From assembly GCA_018673255.1 (NCBI GenBank), contig JABHDC010000073.1, positions 1-37,624 of the forward strand: a stretch of 37,624 nt of DNA. The letters run 5' to 3'. A program made the position numbers and the translations under genes. Source of the DNA: Gemmatimonadota bacterium. Its GTDB lineage: Bacteria > Latescibacterota > UBA2968 > UBA8231. Positions 24,734 to 32,772 of this stretch are shown in pieces (position 1 is the stretch's first letter; the number at the start of each line of letters is the position of its first letter). The notes under the pieces are model-generated. The model saw nothing but the letters and a program-made list of their open reading frames with translations. It was not told the DNA's origin and made no database searches.

Positions 24734-27625
24734 ATGAAACCGATCACTGTGCACATTCACGACGCGCACCCGGGGCAATTGCTGCTGTGCGGCATTCCCT
24801 TTGCAGCGGGTGCATTGCGTTCGCCGGCTGGACTGCAACTGCGTTTGCGGAGCAGGGCTCTGCCCCTGTGGTGGCAGACGCGGGCTCACTGGCCGGATGG
24901 CAGTATTCGCTGGGTCTTTCTGCATGCTCGTCTGGATCTGCCCGAGCCGACGGCAGCCGGCCCCGACCTGGCTCCTGACCTGGGTCCCGACTTGGGTGAC
25001 GGGCCGCTGGCTCTGCAACTGCATGTCACCGATTCCGATGTACCCGACACAGTATGCCTGGATGGCAAGCAACTGCATCTCGGCGACATGCACTTCAGCC
25101 TTGATGCGGCGGGGGATTGGGCGGTCGGCCTCCATGGTGCGACCTGGCAGCGAGGCCGCCGTTACCTGCGCAGCGCGCCGGACCTACACGGCCCGGGCAT
25201 CGACCGTGGCGCGATGGCACCGCCCGAACTGCAACTGCTGGAAGACAGCCCCCTGGCGCCACTGATCCGTGTGCGATCGCGGGCCGAGGATGGGATCAGC
25301 TACGATGAACTCATCCGCCTGGATCCTCACGCTGGCACACTACACTGGCAGCAACGGATCTCCTGGTGTGGAGAGGAGGCCATCCACCTCCAGCACGCCT
25401 CAACACGTTGGACCCTCGCCGACCGCAGTGCATGGCAATGGGCAGGCGTCGAGGGCCTGACGCCTGAGCACACACTGTGCGTGCGACGACCCGGACAGAT
25501 GCAGATCGATGCTGAACCAGAGCAACCCGGTTTCCCCACCCCGGTGCTGCGTCGCGGCCCGCAGCAGCTGGTGCTGGACAAGGCCTGGCAGCGGGCACCC
25601 TTCGCGCTGAGGGTGGATAGAGAAAGTGTCCACGTGGACACTTTCCCTGCCCAAGCGGATGCACTCCGACTCCTGCCGGGTACGAGCCTGCGCCACAGTA
25701 TTCGCCTGGGGCTGGCCCCCGACGCGATCCTGACCCCGGCCCGCTGGTCGCTGGATCCGGAGCAGGTCTGCGCCACCGGGGCCTTTGGTCCCCTGATGGC
25801 CCGTTCACCGGTGACGCAACGCCAATTCCCCGGCTACGAAGATGCGATCGATGCGTGTCTGCACGCGGGTCGGCTGAGCCGGCTGGACAAGGAGCGGGGC
25901 CAGGACACGGGACCACCCGTGGCACTGACCGATGAGATAGCGCAGGACGAGGAGTATTTCGGGCTGCGTCATTACGGTGACTGGCCCATGAAGCTGGGTG
26001 CCTATGGTGGTGAGCGACGCATGTATGCGGACAACGAATACGACACGCCCTACGCCTACTGGCTCCAGTTTCTGCGGACCGGCACCCTTGACTATGTGGA
26101 CATCGCCTACCACAGTGCCGTACACATGGCTGATCTGGACTGCAAGGCCAACGACGGTGACATGAGATTCCACGGTTATCGTGATACAGCCGACGACCAC
26201 GATCAGCATCGTGTGTCTCACGGTGATTTCGGCCACTACTGGACCGATGGTCTGGTCCTCAACTGGCTGCTGGCCGACGACTGGTGGGCGTGGGAGGCTG
26301 CTACCGCCCTGGCGCACCACATCACCCGGCGATTTGCTGGTGCTGGGGATGATCCGATACGGCGGGCCTTCCTGGGGTGTGAGCGCGCCGTGGGCTGGCC
26401 CCTGGTGGCGCTGGCCGGTGTCGTAGAGGTCAGTGACGACGCGGTCCTGCGTGCCAAGATGACGCAGATGGTCGCCTACCTGGCCCGTTTCACCAGCGAC
26501 CCGGATCGCGAACTGGAGGACGTACAGACCGACGGGTCCGGTGACCCGATCCGCTGGTGGCGAATCTGCCAGCAGGATGGGACGAAACCCTTCATGCTCG
26601 GCGTTGTCATGGAAGGCCTGGAGCGTCACCACCGTCATTGTGGCGACCCGGCCGCGGCGCAGGCGTTGATCGAGATCTCCCGTTTCCTCGTCGATGTCAT
26701 GTGGGTCGACGAGATCGAAGCCTTCATCTACGAGTGGAATGCTTTCAATCGTGGCCACCGTGAAGAGGTCTATCCGCACTACATCAATCTGATGGTGGCC
26801 CCGGGTCTGGCCTACGCCTACGAACTGACAGGTGAGCGGGTGTTCCGCGACATTGCCCGACGCAGTTTCCACGCAGCCCTGTGGACCCTGTTTGCCCCGG
26901 GTGGTGGCAAGGAAATTGGTATGGTGGGGCGCACGAGTGCCCTCATGGTCACGCGCTTGCACCAGTGGCGCAGCCGTGATCAGGCAGCCTACGCCCAGCG
27001 TCTGCTGCCATCACACGGTGTGGGTTTCATCTTTACGGGCCAGCCCGATGAACTGGGGACCGATGTACGCCTGTTGCCCAGAAGTGTACCGGCACTGTCG
27101 GTCGCTGCGGGCGCGTATACAGCGCGTCCGGCGGCCGGGGAACAGGTGGCATCCGGCGCGCATCTGGATGGCAGCGGTATCTACGATTTTCGCGAGCCGG
27201 CCAGTACCGATCGAGGCCACATCGAGTTGGCCATCACACCCCACTGGGATTGTCCGCCTCATCCCGGGCCGGTCGATCAGCGAGCCTACCTGCACCTGAG
27301 TGATCGTCCCTTCACGGCCTCCTGTGTCAGCCTCATCAGCTTCTACACGGGTCTGCACGTGCGATTCCACGACGCAAACCGTCATTACATCGAGGTCCTG
27401 GAGGCGTCGATCGAACACTGGCGCGCCGGGGAGCCACACCACGTTGCCATCGATTGGGATGTCGATGCGGGGGAAGCGACGCTGTCCATGGATGGCGAAC
27501 GTGCCGATGTTCGGCCCCTGACCCGGAGACTTTCTGGTGCCTTCGCACGTCTGCATGTCGGGCACCGCCCCGGACATTGGTCGGCTGAAGCCGATATGAG
27601 TGACTTGAGAATCGAGTTGGGATGA
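24734..27625 (+). CDS. PcRGLX/YetA-like (PL26-type) polysaccharide lyase family protein
   Basis: A 963-residue protein whose N-terminus (GIPFAAGALRSPAGLQLRLR, then HWPDGSIRWVFLHARLDL) fits the RIFT-barrel domain of the exo-rhamnogalacturonan lyase-like YetA family. A beta-sandwich (about 180-360) and an alpha/alpha toroid follow, the latter with motifs such as EYFGLRHYGDWPMKLGAYGG, YADNEYDTPYAYWLQF and GHREEVYPHYINLMVAPGLA. A C-terminal LamG-like beta domain covers about the last 150 residues. No signal peptide is seen, so it probably acts on imported oligosaccharides. An alternative ATG lies at 24713. It overlaps the next gene by 4 bp. Confidence 0.78.
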   Translation: MKPITVHIHDAHPGQLLLCGIPFAAGALRSPAGLQLRLRSRALPLWWQTRAHWPDGSIRWVFLHARLDLPEPTAAGPDLAPDLGPDLGDGPLALQLHVTDSDVPDTVCLDGKQLHLGDMHFSLDAAGDWAVGLHGATWQRGRRYLRSAPDLHGPGIDRGAMAPPELQLLEDSPLAPLIRVRSRAEDGISYDELIRLDPHAGTLHWQQRISWCGEEAIHLQHASTRWTLADRSAWQWAGVEGLTPEHTLCVRRPGQMQIDAEPEQPGFPTPVLRRGPQQLVLDKAWQRAPFALRVDRESVHVDTFPAQADALRLLPGTSLRHSIRLGLAPDAILTPARWSLDPEQVCATGAFGPLMARSPVTQRQFPGYEDAIDACLHAGRLSRLDKERGQDTGPPVALTDEIAQDEEYFGLRHYGDWPMKLGAYGGERRMYADNEYDTPYAYWLQFLRTGTLDYVDIAYHSAVHMADLDCKANDGDMRFHGYRDTADDHDQHRVSHGDFGHYWTDGLVLNWLLADDWWAWEAATALAHHITRRFAGAGDDPIRRAFLGCERAVGWPLVALAGVVEVSDDAVLRAKMTQMVAYLARFTSDPDRELEDVQTDGSGDPIRWWRICQQDGTKPFMLGVVMEGLERHHRHCGDPAAAQALIEISRFLVDVMWVDEIEAFIYEWNAFNRGHREEVYPHYINLMVAPGLAYAYELTGERVFRDIARRSFHAALWTLFAPGGGKEIGMVGRTSALMVTRLHQWRSRDQAAYAQRLLPSHGVGFIFTGQPDELGTDVRLLPRSVPALSVAAGAYTARPAAGEQVASGAHLDGSGIYDFREPASTDRGHIELAITPHWDCPPHPGPVDQRAYLHLSDRPFTASCVSLISFYTGLHVRFHDANRHYIEVLEASIEHWRAGEPHHVAIDWDVDAGEATLSMDGERADVRPLTRRLSGAFARLHVGHRPGHWSAEADMSDLRIELG
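25622..25645 (+). repeat. 24-bp perfect palindrome inside the lyase gene
   Basis: GAAAGTGTCCAC (25622-25633) is followed directly by its reverse complement GTGGACACTTTC (25634-25645) with no spacer. It encodes RESVHVDTFP in the lyase frame. A second copy was not found in this window. Its perfection is unusual for coding sequence. Confidence 0.85.
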
Positions 27626-28869
27626 AGAAATACCGGCATTGCGTGGCACTGCTGATTTGTGGGTGGGTCGTGGGTAGTGCCCCGGCCACGGCAGAGATTC
27701 GCCACATCTATCTGGCCTGGGCCGACAATCCGTCGACGACGATGAGTGTGCATGTCCAGACGCTCGTGCACTCGCCTGCCGCTGCGGTACCGGTGGTCAG
27801 CGTGGTCTATGACACGGTCGAAGCGGAAACACCAGGCGCCTATCGCTGGCGGGCCACGGCGACCGGGGTCGATCCGATCCACCCCTTGCCCGGTCGGACG
27901 GTACACAGCGTCAAGTTGACGGGTCTGATACCCGGACAGCTCTACTACTATCGCGTGCTCAGTTCGATGGATGCGGCGTCCACGGTGCGCCGATTCCGCA
28001 CGATTCCCGATACGCCACAGCCCCTGCGCTTCATCGTCGGGGGCGATATGGGCATCGAGGAATTGTCTCAGCGTCTGCAACGGGTGGCCGCCGCTCAGGC
28101 ACCGCAATTCGCCCTGATTGGGGGTGACCTGGCCTACGCCAATGGCGACTGGGCCCAGGTGGAGACGTGGGATCGTTGGTTCGACCACTGGGATTCGCTC
28201 ATGGTGACTCCAACGGGCGAGCAGATCCCTATCGTGGCGGCCATCGGCAACCACGAAGTGCGCGGCGGATATGGTGGCAGGCCGGAGGATGCGGGTCCGT
28301 ATCTGCGGTTTCTGCCGCAGAGTCCGACCACCTACTATGACCGCGCCTTCGGTCCGCACCTGGGCATGATCGTCCTCGACAGTGGGCACCTGGAGCCGCA
28401 CGGTGGCCGGCAGGCGAGGTGGCTCGCCGAGGCGCTACAACGGCACGACGAACGACCCTTTCTGATGGCCGCCTACCATGTGCCCCTGTTTCCTGGTTTC
28501 CGCCAGCCCGGCGTGTCCATGTCGCGGGCGGGGCGGCAGCACTGGCAGCCGCTATTTGATCGCCACGCATTGACCGTGGGATTCGAACACCACGATCACA
28601 TGTTCAAGCGCTCCGTCCGGATCCGTGGCAACGAGGAAGAGGAGGACGGCGTGCTCTACCTGGGTGATGGATCCTTTGGTCGGGGGCCGCGAATGGTGGC
28701 CGGCCCCCGTCAGGTACACCTGGCGCGGCGCTGGTATCTGGAACGAATCGAATCACGCGGACACATCTGGCGCGTCGATGTCGATGCGCAGGCGGATTCG
28801 GTCATCTTCACGGCCATCGACGCCGACGGGGTGGAGTTCGACCGGGTCTCAAGCGCCGCACGCAACTGA
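27622..28869 (+). CDS. Secreted purple-acid-phosphatase-like metallophosphoesterase
   Basis: The 415-residue protein has a signal peptide (about residues 1-24, ending APATA). An Fn3-like N-terminal domain covers about 25-128, and a calcineurin-like phosphoesterase domain follows. Metal ligands are Asp142 (VGGDMG), Asp169 with Tyr172 (IGGDLAY), Asn210-His211 (AIGNHE), His286 (AAYHVP) and His324/His326 (FEHHDHMFKR), in the order of purple acid phosphatases. It would hydrolyse phosphomonoesters outside the cytoplasm. Its start codon overlaps the lyase stop (ATGA), so it is translationally coupled to it. Confidence 0.88.
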   Translation: MKKYRHCVALLICGWVVGSAPATAEIRHIYLAWADNPSTTMSVHVQTLVHSPAAAVPVVSVVYDTVEAETPGAYRWRATATGVDPIHPLPGRTVHSVKLTGLIPGQLYYYRVLSSMDAASTVRRFRTIPDTPQPLRFIVGGDMGIEELSQRLQRVAAAQAPQFALIGGDLAYANGDWAQVETWDRWFDHWDSLMVTPTGEQIPIVAAIGNHEVRGGYGGRPEDAGPYLRFLPQSPTTYYDRAFGPHLGMIVLDSGHLEPHGGRQARWLAEALQRHDERPFLMAAYHVPLFPGFRQPGVSMSRAGRQHWQPLFDRHALTVGFEHHDHMFKRSVRIRGNEEEEDGVLYLGDGSFGRGPRMVAGPRQVHLARRWYLERIESRGHIWRVDVDAQADSVIFTAIDADGVEFDRVSSAARN

Positions 28870-28902
28870 GGGTTTCGCGCAGCCGGATCCTTCAGTTGCG
28901 TG
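28859..28902. terminator. Bidirectional terminator between convergent genes
   Basis: CACGCAACTGA (28859-28869) and TCAGTTGCGTG (28892-28902) form an 11-bp perfect stem that can extend by three further pairs (one G-T). The stop codon of the phosphatase gene is inside the left arm. It fills nearly the whole gap between the gene ending at 28869 and the minus gene ending at 28905. Confidence 0.65.
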
Positions 28903-28904
28903 GG

Positions 28905-29891
28905 CTAGATCTGTTCGCCGTAGACGGCGTCCACAAGCTCCATCGTCTTGAGGGCATCGTCGAAGCAGGTCTCCATGGGCCGCTTTCGGCGCACCGCATC
29001 CAGGAAGTGTGCCGTCATCTCCCAGGGCCCGAAGGCGCGATGGGGTTGATCGGAGTCGGCCATGGCGAAGGGATCCAGTGTCTCCACCGGATCAAGCTGA
29101 CTGTCGGCGTACAACTTCCCGCCCTCTTCCGGATCACCGAAAAAGGTGACACCCGGTGCGTGGATTTCGACGGAGAAGATGCGCCGTCCGGCCATGAAGT
29201 TGACGAGCAGGACACCGGTTGCCCCGGAGGAGAATCGTACCAGGGCCAGATGCATGTTCCAGTGTTCGGCATCCAGACGTCGCGAGTCACCGGCGACGCT
29301 CTCCACCTCTCCATCGCACAACCAGCGCAAGGTATCCACGGCGTGGATGCCATCGGTTGTGAGCATGTCCGTCGCACCCCGGTAGTAGGGGGCACCACCG
29401 GCCCAGTTCTTGTAGAAGCTGGCGTGTGCCGTGTGCACTTGGCCACCGCGTTCCTCACACCAGCTCTTGCCCTGTCGTAGCAGAGGAGAGAATCGACGCT
29501 GGAAGGTGACGCCTGTGAGGACCTTCTTACGGCGCGCCAGAATCGCCAACTGTCGCACCTGTTCGGAGGTCACGGCCGGTGGCTTCTCAATCACCACGTG
29601 GCAACCCATGTCGATGATCGTCGCCGTCACGTCGTACAAATGATGAGGTGGCATGACCGCATAGACGAGGTCGGGTCTTTCGCTCTCGATCATCTGCTCA
29701 TACTTCGTGTATCGGCCCTTGATGTCGAAGGTGTCGCACACCGATGCGACACGATCTTCATCCAGATCGCAGGCGGCGACCAGTTCACAATCGGCCATCT
29801 CGGCCAGACACGGGTAATGTGTGCTGGCGGCCCGTCCCCCGGCGCCGATGATGGCAACTTTCAGTGCTTTCCTGGCTCTCTTCTTGGCCAT
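28905..29891 (-). CDS. Gfo/Idh/MocA-family oxidoreductase (distal)
   Basis: A 328-residue NAD(P)-dependent sugar oxidoreductase. The N-terminal nucleotide loop VAIIGAGGRAASTHYP is near residues 12-27. The family signature HVVIEKPPAVT gives the catalytic-region EKP, and GIHAVDTLRWLCDG follows at about residue 190. ATG 29891 is chosen where MAKKRARKALKVAII begins; the frame upstream is only a shadow of the neighbouring gene. The gene starts 4 bp after the other Gfo/Idh/MocA gene, so it is the last of the operon that starts at uxuA. The substrate is probably a sugar or sugar acid. Confidence 0.9.
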   Translation of the reverse strand: MAKKRARKALKVAIIGAGGRAASTHYPCLAEMADCELVAACDLDEDRVASVCDTFDIKGRYTKYEQMIESERPDLVYAVMPPHHLYDVTATIIDMGCHVVIEKPPAVTSEQVRQLAILARRKKVLTGVTFQRRFSPLLRQGKSWCEERGGQVHTAHASFYKNWAGGAPYYRGATDMLTTDGIHAVDTLRWLCDGEVESVAGDSRRLDAEHWNMHLALVRFSSGATGVLLVNFMAGRRIFSVEIHAPGVTFFGDPEEGGKLYADSQLDPVETLDPFAMADSDQPHRAFGPWEMTAHFLDAVRRKRPMETCFDDALKTMELVDAVYGEQI

Positions 29892-29895
29892 GACT

Positions 29896-31005
29896 CTACT
29901 CCGTCCGATCATCGAATTGCCCGAGTCGACGCAGCGTCTCCACGCCATTGTCGGTGTCGGTGAGGGGAAAGCGAACCGGCACGTTGCCATTCGCCTGAGA
30001 CGCATACACGGCGCTGACCATCTCCATGGAGCGGCGTCCGATGGCGCCGTCCGAGCGCATCCTGCCGCGACCATCGATGGCGTCCAGCAACTCCGACAGG
30101 GCCTCCACATACGTACTGACCGGTGTGGGTCGCTCGACTTCCACCGGTTGGAGTGAACTCCACTGGAAGCCAGAATCCGGCTCATGCCAGTCCTGCCGGG
30201 CCTGTGACAGGTGCACCTGTTCGCCGGCCATGCGGATGACACCGGTCGTGCCGCGCAACTCGAAGGCATGGTCGGTGTAGACGGTCAGTTCACTGCCGCA
30301 GATCAGCCCTGTCGATCCGGAAGAAAAGCTCATCATGGCACTGGCATAGTCTTCGACGGCCCACGGCTGCCGGCGTTGCAGCGCCGTGCCACACATCCAG
30401 TCCACGTCACCCCCATACAGGTCCATGAGGTCGAAGTAGTGCGTGTAGTCGTGCAGCAGCGGCCCTTCGTGCCCAGAGCGCCAGGATGGATGGGGTTTGC
30501 AGCCGTCCATGTAGCAATAGATGTGATTGAGCTGGCCGATGGCCCCATCCTGCAACAGCTGGTGGGCCAACTGCCATTCGGCATGCCAGCGCCGATTGTG
30601 ATTGACCTGCAACAGCACCGAGTGGCGTTCACAAGCGGCCATCATCGTATCGCACTCGGCCAGAGACAGAGCCATCGGCTTTTCGCAGATGATCGCTTTG
30701 ACCGTCGCAGCAGCAGCGCATTCGACAACCATCTGCGCATGCAGCTCCGGGTGGGTGGCGATGATGCAGATATCCGGTTTGGCACCGGTCAGCATCTGAC
30801 CCACATCGTGATACAGGGCATCCACCCTGAATCGCGTGCCGAAGGCCTCCAGCTTCTCCCGACCCCGATTGACGCCGGCCACCAGTTGCGTGCGGGAGTT
30901 GGCGGCGACGGCTTCGGCGTGATTGTCAGGTAGGTCTGAAAAACTGAATTGGTACCCGACACGACCGGTGCCGATCAGCGCCACGCGGAAGGGGGAACAC
31001 GTCAA
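29896..31005 (-). CDS. Gfo/Idh/MocA-family oxidoreductase (proximal)
   Basis: A 369-residue NAD(P)-dependent oxidoreductase. It begins MTCSPFRVALIGTGRVGYQF with the GxGxxG loop, has KAIICEKPMALSLAEC near residues 103-118, and HDYTHYFDLMDLYGGDVDWM in the substrate domain. It is clearly different in sequence from the distal paralogue. Two such enzymes side by side often carry out successive oxidations and reductions of sugar derivatives. It starts 12 bp after the DUF4159 gene and is translated together with it. Confidence 0.9.
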   Translation of the reverse strand: MTCSPFRVALIGTGRVGYQFSFSDLPDNHAEAVAANSRTQLVAGVNRGREKLEAFGTRFRVDALYHDVGQMLTGAKPDICIIATHPELHAQMVVECAAAATVKAIICEKPMALSLAECDTMMAACERHSVLLQVNHNRRWHAEWQLAHQLLQDGAIGQLNHIYCYMDGCKPHPSWRSGHEGPLLHDYTHYFDLMDLYGGDVDWMCGTALQRRQPWAVEDYASAMMSFSSGSTGLICGSELTVYTDHAFELRGTTGVIRMAGEQVHLSQARQDWHEPDSGFQWSSLQPVEVERPTPVSTYVEALSELLDAIDGRGRMRSDGAIGRRSMEMVSAVYASQANGNVPVRFPLTDTDNGVETLRRLGQFDDRTE

Positions 31006-31017
31006 GGCAGAATCTCC

Positions 31018-31899
31018 TCAGCGAGGGGGGCCGGCACGTTGTTCGGCCAGGGCAAAGACGAGCAGGTTGGTGCCAAATTGCAGGGCACGCCGTCGCCCTG
31101 TCGCCTCCATGGACGCCCAACCATAGGAGATGTTGAGGTCAGAGAAAACCACCGCCACCCGGCCGCGAATTTCGAGCATCTCCAACTCGGTGACACTCCC
31201 ACTGCGCCAGCGTCTGCCCGATGAGGTGCCCAAGGGCGGTCCGCCAGGGAATTCGAAGAAGGCCTGGTAGACAGGATGGTCATGGCCGATGGTCCGCCAG
31301 GCCTGACCGGCATCGCCCAGGACCCTGCCATCGGCGAGCAGGGCCTTCAGCTGGCGGTCGAAGGGTGTGCCACTGCGCGCGACATCAGAACGGAACAGAG
31401 CCGGTGGCCGCACATCCTCGGCGAACAGCAGTCCGCCACCCATCAGGTATCCACCCAGCCACAGCTTCTCGCGGGCGCCCAGTTTCAGCTGAGCCGTGTT
31501 GCCACTCAGATACAGCAGCAGGGGATTGCCCAGATTCGGATCCGACAGGGATGCCTCGTCATCGACGAAGACCACATCATCGAACTGAGTTTCTTGGTTG
31601 GCAAAATGGACCAGTTCAGGAAGACTGGCGCTGAATTGGTCGACACCTTCCTCGGCCAGGGCATATCGAATCGCCACGATCCGCTGTTGCCGGGACACCG
31701 CTCGGGTCTGGCGTCGTGGCTCAACGACTCGGGGTGTCTGCTTCACCTCCGACGTTGTATCCGGCTCGGCCAATTGGGTCGCCTGGCCATGTGCGCTGGT
31801 GGGCATCAGGGTGCCCAACCCGACGGTGATCCCAGCCAGCAGATGCACGGCGAGCCTGCGGGCGCCAGGGCGAATGCCGGATGTAAGCTTGGTAAGCAT
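31018..31899 (-). CDS. DUF4159 domain protein with signal peptide
   Basis: A 293-residue exported protein. The first 40 residues resemble a signal peptide (RRLAVHLLAGITVGLGTLMP, cleavage near SAHGQA). The remainder has the DUF4159 order: RQQRIVAIRYAL, LVHFANQETQF, NPLLLYLSGN, LWLGGYLMGGGLLFAEDVRP, a DHPVYQAFFEF segment, and RVAVVFSDLNISYGW near the end. The family is related to glutamine-amidotransferase-like folds, and its role is unknown. It is 12 bp before the Gfo/Idh/MocA gene and 19 bp after the nitroreductase gene. An exported member in this operon is notable. Confidence 0.8.
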   Translation of the reverse strand: MLTKLTSGIRPGARRLAVHLLAGITVGLGTLMPTSAHGQATQLAEPDTTSEVKQTPRVVEPRRQTRAVSRQQRIVAIRYALAEEGVDQFSASLPELVHFANQETQFDDVVFVDDEASLSDPNLGNPLLLYLSGNTAQLKLGAREKLWLGGYLMGGGLLFAEDVRPPALFRSDVARSGTPFDRQLKALLADGRVLGDAGQAWRTIGHDHPVYQAFFEFPGGPPLGTSSGRRWRSGSVTELEMLEIRGRVAVVFSDLNISYGWASMEATGRRRALQFGTNLLVFALAEQRAGPPR

Positions 31900-31918
31900 G
31901 GGTCTGTGCGGCCGAACC

Positions 31919-32533
31919 TCAGGCGTATCCGACGGGCATCACGTAGAGGGCGATTTCCCCCGGATTCAGCAGTGCGGCACGTCCCAGCGCGTCGTCATCG
32001 AAGGCCGCCATCGCGACAGTGGACAGATCCAACGCGGTGGCCTGCAGATAAAGATTCTGCGCAATGTGGCCCGCCTCCATGTGCAGATACCGATGTCCGC
32101 GATCGCCGTATTTCTCCACCACGGTCGCCGGGGCGCCAGCGATGGTGAAGTCGACGGGGCAGATGCCGATGGCTTCCTGATGATCGGCGGCAGCCCGAAG
32201 GTCACTGCGGCAGTCGCCGTCGCGCAACAGCAGGAGATCATGATTCTCGGGACGATAGCGGTAGATGCCTGCAGGTAGACCGTCGACGCCGGCGGCGGTA
32301 ATCGTCACACTCATCTGGTGCAACGAACCGGCGGACGGGGCCGTGCGCTTCTCATAGTGGCCGGTGATGCCCTGTGTTGCCCACAGCAATTGCCCCAGAT
32401 CCTGAAGACTTACCGGACGGTCGGTATAGGTGCGTGACGATCGCCGTTTCGACAGGGCTTGCTCCACTGACATCCGCGTCGCGATACGTGGTTTGTTCAG
32501 CGCGACCGTCGTGGTGCCCTCTTCCTCTACCAT
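31919..32533 (-). CDS. SagB-type/nitroreductase-family flavoprotein
   Basis: A 204-residue FMN-dependent nitroreductase-fold protein. Motifs are ALSKRRSSRTYTDRPVSLQD (the N-terminal FMN-binding region), LLWATQGITG, TAPSAGSLHQMSVTI, GIYRYRPENHDLLLL and HMEAGHIAQNLYLQATALDL. These fit the SagB-type dehydrogenase domain. ATG 32533 is supported by GGGGAGGAAGTG just upstream. The frame stays open above it to 32683, but that extension is Ser/Arg-rich and its codon bias suggests another frame is coding there. The enzyme's partner in this operon is not evident. Confidence 0.85.
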   Translation of the reverse strand: MVEEEGTTTVALNKPRIATRMSVEQALSKRRSSRTYTDRPVSLQDLGQLLWATQGITGHYEKRTAPSAGSLHQMSVTITAAGVDGLPAGIYRYRPENHDLLLLRDGDCRSDLRAAADHQEAIGICPVDFTIAGAPATVVEKYGDRGHRYLHMEAGHIAQNLYLQATALDLSTVAMAAFDDDALGRAALLNPGEIALYVMPVGYA

Positions 32534-32552
32534 CACTTCCTCCCCTGGTTGC

Positions 32553-32702
32553 TCAATTGACGGCCAGTCCCTCGAAGATGCCGTGGGCCGGTCCGACGCA
32601 GAATGCGATGTAGGCCTTGCCGTCCTCATCGCCGATGAGCCGCATGATATGATCGATATCGACTGCGGCCGTACAGCCCACATCCTTCCGGGTCTGAGCC
32701 AC
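32553..32702 (-). CDS. Small protein of 49 residues (micro-ORF 2)
   Basis: From GTG 32702 the frame reads VAQTRKDVGCTAAVDIDHIM and ends GIFEGLAVN, 19 bp before the nitroreductase start. Third codon positions from residue 19 onward are strongly G/C-rich, which fits real coding. The GTG overlaps the stop of the preceding 21-codon ORF (TAGTG), suggesting coupled translation or a frameshifted longer gene. I recognise no family. It is soluble, with an acidic middle part. Confidence 0.4.
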   Translation of the reverse strand: MAQTRKDVGCTAAVDIDHIMRLIGDEDGKAYIAFCVGPAHGIFEGLAVN

Positions 32703-32767
32703 TACAGGCGGAAGGAACCACGGTCCTGAAGATACGAATCGTGCGCTCCCACGACGCGCGTGCCCAT
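32702..32767 (-). CDS. Micro-ORF of 21 residues (micro-ORF 1)
   Basis: ATG 32767, 5 bp after the uxuA stop, opens a 21-codon frame (MGTRVVGAHDSYLQDRGSFR plus Leu). Nearly all third positions are G or C, and the frame stops with TAG overlapping the GTG of micro-ORF 2. No ribosome site is visible. It could be the 5' part of a single 70-residue gene broken by a frameshift, or a leader peptide. Function unknown. Confidence 0.3.
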   Translation of the reverse strand: MGTRVVGAHDSYLQDRGSFRL

Positions 32768-32772
32768 CAGCT

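Noticed and set aside
25805..26962. Minus-strand open frame of 385 codons
   Set aside because: It is antisense to the lyase gene, which has strong family motifs in the plus frame.
32534..32683. N-terminal extension of the nitroreductase to ATG 32683
   Set aside because: It is Ser/Arg-rich, codon bias favours another frame there, and the ATG at 32533 has a good ribosome site.
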